NCBI RefSeq assembly: GCF_000715075.1
Contig: NC_134081.1
Location: forward strand, 106,566,108 to 106,630,107
Direction: 5' to 3'
Length of the DNA stretch: 64,000 nt
DNA from: Nicotiana tabacum
Lineage: Eukaryota > Streptophyta > Magnoliopsida > Solanales > Solanaceae
Part shown: in pieces, positions 58,642 to 64,000 of the stretch
Layout: each line of letters starts with the position of its first letter
How positions within the stretch are numbered: position 1 is the stretch's first letter
Program-made: the position numbers and the translations under genes
Notes under the pieces: generated by a model
What the model was told of the DNA's origin: nothing
What the model saw: only the letters and a program-made list of their open reading frames with translations
Databases searched by the model: none

Positions 58642-60478
58642 TAGGGGTAGGCATAAAATCCGAAAAATTAAATTTCGAACCGGACCGAATTAATTCGGTA
58701 TTTCGATTTTAATTTTTTTGGTATTTCGGTCTAATTCGGTATTACATTTTCGATATTTTGGCATTACGGTACGGTCCTCGGTATTAGGATCTTGAAATTT
58801 CGGTATACCGAAATACCGAATTTTTAAATTTTTTTTAAGTTGGACCTATAGTTAGCTAAACTGCCCAGCCCAACACTTTTTAAAGACTTTCGAATCTAAT
58901 GCCCAGCCCACTGCCCACTCCAGCGCCCCAGCCCAAGCCCACTCTCTAGTCTTTGTCTTTCATTCAATTAGGGATTAGGCATTACTCATTAGGGAATTAG
59001 AATTTAGAAAGTTAGAACTCAGAAAGGCAATTAGGGCAAATGGCGTCGGCGTCTCGGCGATATTTTCAGCTTCAGGCTTTCAATTAGGGTTATAGTTTCA
59101 GAAATTCAAAAACGGGCAAACGAAGACCGGCTGTTGTGACTTTAAAAAGATCGGTTGTTGTGACTTCAAAGAATCAAAGGTATGTTTCTAGTTTCTTCCA
59201 TAATTTACTTGAAAGCTTTCTCCTTTTTAAGGTTTTATTAGATTATTGGGTATGTGTCTTACTGTCTTTACAAAAAAAGATTTATACTTTTTAATCCCTT
59301 TTTTTTTGTAGTTTTTTATTTTATGAAGAACATGTATATTCTTTTGTGCTGGAATTGTTAAAGATTGGATTTTTCTTCAGCTCTCTACCAGTTTTTCTTT
59401 GATTACCTTGAAAAAAATTTAGGTAAATGCAAAATATCATCAATTGCATTCAGAAGATTTCAGCGATCTGTTTCTATTTCTAATAAAGTAATTGTTTGTG
59501 CCCTGTCTACTAGCATTGTTTGAAGTTTGAACTTTGATGTATAGTTGCAACTTGCAATATGAGTGGTAAGTTTAATACTCTATTTGTTTGGTGATATACT
59601 TTTGTAGTTTTGTTTTATTATCATCAAAAAAATAATATTCTAACTTATAATTTATATTATTCTTTTAGGTGCTCCTAAAGTACACTCTCATATTTGGGAA
59701 TACTTTGAGGTGAAAGAAGATAACGGAGAAGTTCGCAAAGTAGAGTGCAAACATTGTGCTCGAATCTATAATGTCCATTCAAAGAGGGATGACACATATT
59801 GTTTAAGGAAGCATATTAGGCATTGTTTTGAGCGTCTTCTTGAAATCCGTATTTAAGAATTAAGACTAAGTTGATTCGAGACTATTAGTGTGAACTTGAA
59901 TTGAGGGATGCTCTCTGTTTTTGTTGTTTTTGTTGCACTATTATGTGTTTAATTCTGCTGCTTGTTAGAGTCTGCTGCTACTGTTAATTATGTTACTGCT
60001 ACTGTTAATGCTGCTACTGTTAAGTGTTAATTCTGCTACTGTTATTCTGTTAATGCTGCCACTGTTGCATATATTTTACAAACTTTTAAAATTTGCCTTC
60101 CTGTCCCTGTTGTCGCATGTTTGTTGAATAGGGGATTAAGGCATTAAGCCACAAGAATGTGAGTTGGCTCCAAATGCCAGCATTAGAAAATAGAAAATGC
60201 ATCATGTCTATAAGTCTATTTACTTCTTCCTGAAAGAAATGGCTGTTCAATTTTATTGTATTTCTTCATTTCTTGGCTGAACAGTTACAACATTGAAACA
60301 TAGGAGAATTGTCACTTGTTATTGTTGCTTATTTAGCGAATATTAAACCGAAACCGTACCAAAATCGTACCAACCAAAAGAAGAAATATCGAACCATACC
60401 GAAATACTTTGGTACGGTATTTGGTATACACAATTGATAAACCGAATACCGAACCGAAATACCGAATGCCCACCCTTA
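58642..60478 (+). mobile_element. Non-autonomous hAT element
   Basis: 1,837 bp with terminal inverted repeats TAGGGGTAGGCA / TAAGGGTGGGCA and an 8-bp target duplication GTCGCAAG / GTCGCAAT (7 of 8). Subterminal regions are rich in CCGAATTCGG/ACCGAAATACCGAA-type units in inverted orientation. It contains a short BED-type gene but no transposase catalytic domain. Confidence 0.85.
59559..59856 (+). CDS. BED zinc-finger miniprotein in hAT element
   Basis: Exon 1 59559-59565 (ATG AGT G), intron 59566-59668 with GT AAGT donor and TTTTAG acceptor, exon 2 59669-59856. The product is 64 aa. It starts MSGAPKVHSHIWEYFEV, then VECKHC (Cys pair) and LRKHIRHC (His/Cys pair), the pattern of the BED zinc finger that binds DNA at the N-terminus of hAT transposases. 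A stop directly after the finger leaves no catalytic part. It could act as a DNA-binding remnant or repressor, or may simply be dead; expression is unknown. It is a single intact frame. Confidence 0.65.
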
Positions 60479-61437
60479 GTCGCAATTGTCACCAATATCT
60501 ACATTATAAACTCTCGTACAAGTTGGAAGGACGTGAAACATCCCGTTATTATACGGTGGAGGAGACAAATACAAAAAAAATGAACGATAATTAGTTTAGA
60601 GATATAGGTAAAACATTTATGTCTTTTTCCCCCTCATTTCCTCCCCTTAGCTTCTTCTTTCTTTCTTTTTCTTTTTCGTCCTCCACCATACCACTCCATC
60701 ACCGGGGGTCGTTAATGATACACGATGAAATTAGATGAAATACCATCTTGATTTAAGAGGGAAAAAGAAACAATACAAACTTTTCGAACAAGTCAAGAAT
60801 TTCAAAAACTTGAATATTTGAGTCTTTGACCAATCAATGTTGTGATTATAAAATCGTTACTCTTATCCTAGAACCGTTAAACGTGAATTTCTCCAATCTG
60901 AGCGTGACTACTGCCGTACCATGTTATTTCCTCTTCAGTCTTCAGCTACTTCATAATTGTTAGGGTATTAAAATATAAATATCATGCGTTTATGAAATGA
61001 TATATTGTAACAAGGTAAGAATCTTCCATAACTATATATAGTAGGCTTTTTTACTACCACGATATTTGCGTGATTCTATATAAAGCTTCCATATTCGTTC
61101 ATGTACTTATATACAATACATTCTTTTAGAATCCTATAACTATTAGCTAAAGCATTAATCGGTTAAGTCTAGTGTTTATGACTTTATGGAAAGTATAAGA
61201 ACGAAAAACTGTATTACAAGATTCTTTCCTTGTTTTTTTTTTGTCGTACCAAAAAAAAGAAGGAAAGAATCTTGTCTTACGTTTTTTGGTTATTACATCA
61301 GTTCTACTTTATTAATTATTACCATATACTATATAGTATTAGGAATGACAACGTACACTTTCCGTACTTATTGATTCTTATACTTCTTCTGTATGTAAAT
61401 ATATCCTTGGGTTAAGGGACTTAACTTTTACCATAAC
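60479..61437. other. Intergenic DNA upstream of the peptide precursor
   Basis: No gene supported. AT-rich with no long repeats seen. It contains a CT-rich run (60625-60690) and an inverted AAGATTCTTTCCTTG/GAAAGAATCTTG hairpin (about 61219-61273). Confidence 0.55.
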
Positions 61438-61447
61438 CTATATAAAG
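61438..61447 (+). promoter_or_regulatory. TATA box of peptide precursor gene
   Basis: CTATATAAAG 64-73 bp upstream of the ATG at 61511, the expected spacing for a plant core promoter with a short 5' UTR. Confidence 0.65.
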
Positions 61448-61510
61448 AGGTACCTTGATTGGCAAAAAGCAAAGGTTTTAGATCCTCTTTTTTACCCATT
61501 TTTAGAAACC

Positions 61511-62927
61511 ATGTCTGCGTTTGAGAACTTCACCTCAAGAATATGGAGTGACATCGTTCTTTTACTTTTTCTTATGGAGGGCTTAACCAGTAGTTTTGCC
61601 ATTACTGATCGAATGATGATCATGAAAGAAGAGCATAAACTTACACAGCTACAACAATCAAAAAATGGACCGCAAGTCCTTCGCGATGAAAGGCGTTTCT
61701 TGAAGAGTAATGTTCTACCATATGTGCTGTCTCATGGTGGACATGATGACGAAAGGAGTAAAAATCCACCACTACAACATGGGCATTTCTTGAAGAGTAA
61801 TGTTCCACCATTTGGGCCGTCTCATGGTGGACATAATGACGGAAGGAGTAAAAATCTACCACTACAACATGGGCGTTTCTTGAAGAGTAATGTTCCACCA
61901 TCTGGGCCGTCTCACGGTGGACATGATGACGGAAGGAGTAAAAATCCACCACTACAACATGGGCGTTTCTTGAAGAGTAATGTTCCACCATCTGGGCCGT
62001 CTTACGGTGGACATGATGACGGAAGGAGTAAAAATCCACCACTACAACATGGGCGTTTCTTGAAGAGTAATGTTCCACCATCCGGACCATCTCATAGTGG
62101 ACATGATGATGGAAGGAGTAGAAACCCACCACTACAACGTGCGTTTCTTGAAGGGTAATGTTCCACCATCCGGACCATCTCATAGTGGACATGATGATGG
62201 AAGGAGTAGAAACCTACCACTACAGCGTGGACGTTTCTTGAAGAGTAATGTTCCACCATCCGGACCATCTCATGGTGGACATGATGATGGAAGGAGTAGA
62301 AACCCACCACTACAACGTGGGCGTTTCTTGAAGAGTAATATTCCACCATCTGGGCCGTCTCATGGTGGACATGATGACGGAAGGAGTAAAAATCCACCAC
62401 TACAACATGGGCGTTACCTGAAGAGTAATGTTCCACAATCTGGGCCGTCTCATGGTGGACATGATGACAAAAGGAGTAAAAATCTATCACTACATGGGCG
62501 TTTCTTGAAGAGTACTGTTCCACCGTCTGGGCCGTCTCATGGTGGACATGATGACGGAAGGAATAAAAATCCACCACTACAACATGGGCGTTACCTGAAG
62601 AGTAATGTTCCACCATCTAAGCCGTCTCATGGTGGACATGATGACGGAAGGAGTAAAAATCCACCACTACACGGGCGTTTCTTGAAGAGTAATGTTCCAC
62701 CGTCGCCGTCTCATGATAGGCATGATAACGAAAGAAGTAAAAATTCACCACTACAACACGAGCGTTTCTTAAAGAATAAAGTTCCACCATCTAGGCCATC
62801 TCATCATGAATATCGCGAAAGCCCACCACCGACACATGGATTCAGCACACCCGTCAAATCGAGTTCCAATAAAGCAAGAATGGAACTAATATTCATATTT
62901 TGTTTTGCTTTTAGTATTTTACTTTAG
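61511..62927 (+). pseudogene. Secreted multi-repeat peptide precursor (IDA/IDL/PIP-like core), frameshifted
   Basis: The N-terminus has a hydrophobic segment (residues 14-30, IVLLLFLMEGLTSSFA) typical of a signal peptide. From residue 63 on there are 13 units of 29-30 aa, each with a core such as VPPSGPSHGGHD, preceded by FLKS and followed by RSKNPPLQHGR. Units start at 61697, 61787, 61877, 61967, 62057, 62145, 62235, 62325, 62415, 62502, 62592, 62679 and 62766. The core resembles the PIPPSGPS...HN motif of IDA-like and the SGPS...GH motif of PIP peptides, which are plant receptor-kinase ligands. A 2-nt deletion at about 62140 ends the first frame at 62158 after unit 5; the rest is open to 62927 in the next frame and ends in a hydrophobic tail (LIFIFCFAFSILL). 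No intron is needed. It is either a recent pseudogene or an assembly error; a 215-aa short form is still encodable. Confidence 0.7.
61697..62850 (+). repeat. 90-bp coding minisatellite (13 units)
   Basis: Spacing between units is 90 bp eight times, 87 bp three times and 88 bp once (the frameshift). Length changes in multiples of three, and conservation of the SGPS core while other positions vary, point to a coding constraint rather than a neutral minisatellite. Confidence 0.9.
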
Positions 62928-63460
62928 CCGCGGCGTAGTTTTTTTTTGTTGTTGTTTAAGTTAAATAAGTGGTGAGTTGTGAGAAAAGAATCCTTTAGAT
63001 GATTTATCTTCTTTAGTTGATTGTTCACGACTGTAATCAAATTGATCTTACACCTTTTCCACACATCTCCATATGTATCATTATTTTATTATGATTACTG
63101 TTAGCTATATTTCTTTTTGAAGTGCCTGGTTGCAAAACAATTTCTTCAATTCTGATAGTTCACATTGTTCTTCCGTATATCAATTGCTGCTTCGAAACTG
63201 GGATTTAAGAACATAATAATTAAATCACAACCAACATAACCTCGAAAAACAAAGAAGCGAAACAAGGGATATAGTTTTCATTATGAATGTGGAAACATCA
63301 CATGCTACAGCATAAAACCTTGGTTTAACAATGCGTAAAGAAGGATAGAAATAGCATTAAACATTACTTATTTTGCTAATAATTCGAGGATATTTTGCAT
63401 CTAAATCTAGAGATGCATATAGTACTTAATAAGCATAATATTGATGATCATGAATAGGAT
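62928..63460. other. Intergenic DNA between peptide precursor and LysM gene
   Basis: No gene seen. 63280-63460 is the 3' flank of the LysM gene and resembles 60-212. Confidence 0.6.
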
Positions 63461-63844
63461 TCAATTAGATACGGTTCCATTTGTACAGAGCCATTGACCC
63501 ACAAAAATCTTGTCACAGTTAAGGTTTGGATTAATAGTACTAAAGTCTTCAGCTTTCAGATTGAAAAACTCGACAAGACTTTGACAAGTGTCGCCAACTT
63601 GTGCTGCATATAGGTTGTGACATTCAGGATTTTCAATATTTGTTCCCTTGAAAAACTCTAGACAAAAATGTAACATATGCATAGAAAAATAGAACGTAAG
63701 TTCAGAGATAAGCAAAAGAATTTATGAAACAAATGAGAATTAAGCTAAAACTGTACCTGCAAGTCCCTGGTATGAAGTCAGAATGAGAAGAAAAGAGAGG
63801 ACTAAAACTAAGGATTTGATGGCATAGTTGTTTGCCTTAACCAT
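63461..63844 (-). CDS. Small secreted LysM-domain protein (copy 4, intact)
   Basis: Exon 1 63757-63844 (ATG at 63844) encodes a signal peptide MVKANNYAIKSLVLVL... ending near QGLA; the donor is G|GTACAG. The intron is 63658-63756; acceptor TTGTCTAG. Exon 2 63461-63657 encodes one LysM domain: CHNLYAAQVGDTCQSLVEFF, INPNLNCDKIFVGQWLC, then NGTVSN and stop. The joined product is 94 aa, in frame with no lesion. Four Cys residues could form disulphides. It resembles plant extracellular LysM (LysMe-type) proteins, which are secreted and thought to bind chitin-like or other GlcNAc glycans in defence or symbiosis; the exact ligand cannot be read here. It is the only intact member of four. Confidence 0.87.
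63658..63756 (-). other. Intron of the LysM gene
   Basis: 99-bp GT-AG intron in phase 1 after the signal-peptide exon. The position is conserved in copies 1 and 2, where the intron carries a solo LTR. Confidence 0.85.
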
Positions 63845-63925
63845 GATTGAATCAACAAACTTGTACGGTGAATCCTAACTTGCTTTAGAATTCTTGAGTG
63901 ACTAATAATGCTCTATTTGATTGTG

Positions 63926-63934
63926 TATTTATAG
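63926..63934 (-). promoter_or_regulatory. TATA box of LysM copy 4
   Basis: CTATAAATA on the minus strand, about 82 bp upstream of the ATG. Confidence 0.65.
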
Positions 63935-64000
63935 TTGTGTTTTTATAATCGTACAAGAACGAATAAGCATGTGTGGAGCTAGAAGGATACTCATATCTTC

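Noticed and set aside
60409..60594. 61-codon ORF at the right end of the small hAT element
   Set aside because: It crosses the hAT right end and target duplication, so it is a chance frame.
61641..62616. Long minus-strand ORFs (183 and 174 codons) opposite the peptide precursor
   Set aside because: They are shadows of the 90-bp tandem repeat: a repeat free of stops in one antisense frame stays open. They lack a signal peptide and change frame with the array.
61697..62850. The 90-bp array as a CRISPR array or noncoding satellite
   Set aside because: Units are contiguous with no unique spacers, lengths change in multiples of three, and the reading frame starts with a signal peptide. The genome is eukaryotic.

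Overview
This window looks like repeat-rich nuclear DNA of a dicot plant, most likely a solanaceous species of the Nicotiana type. The reasons are GT-AG introns, nested LTR retrotransposons of the Tat, Athila and tRNA-iMet-primed long-LTR classes, a plant LINE with a DUF4283-like ORF1, hAT elements, Stowaway-type MITEs, and small secreted plant proteins. No bacterial operons, rRNA, tRNA genes or CRISPR arrays were seen. Only two loci look like host genes with a chance of function: a small secreted LysM protein gene near the right edge (63461-63844, minus) and a repeat-built secreted peptide precursor (61511-62927, plus).

Layout. A LysM gene family forms the old backbone: copy 1 (213-1251, pseudogene), copy 2 (23232-24302, pseudogene), copy 3 (fragment at 58426-58503) and copy 4 (63461-63844, intact), all on the minus strand. 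Copies 1 and 2 lie in a direct segmental duplication of about 2.8 kb. They share the same disabling lesions, the same solo LTR in the intron and the same downstream MITEs. Between them lies a Tat-lineage Ty3/gypsy element on the minus strand (2927-23146), truncated at its 3' end. A 10.2-kb LTR element with 3.2-kb LTRs and a noncoding interior (3112-13349) is nested in that element's extra gene. A second, structurally complete but decayed Tat element (24392-35313, plus) is inserted in duplication copy B.

To the right, a hAT-type insertion with an 8-bp target duplication (37144-58256) sits in LysM copy 3. It has grown to 21 kb by nesting: an Athila-type element (37264-57564) lies inside it, and a 6.8-kb LINE (38023-44810, minus) is inserted in the Athila 5' LTR. 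A second, 1.8-kb hAT element (58642-60478) carries a tiny BED zinc-finger gene. From about 60.5 kb onward the DNA is single-copy-like and holds the peptide precursor and the intact LysM gene.

Most notable points: (i) the secreted precursor carries 13 near-identical 30-residue units whose core resembles IDA/IDL/PIP signalling peptides, broken after unit 5 by a 2-nt deletion; (ii) the extra gene of the Tat elements lies antisense to pol and has three introns at matching positions in two independent copies; (iii) CpG-rich palindrome clusters recur in the LTRs of two unrelated element families and, in Athila, again before a second TATA box ahead of the env-position ORF.
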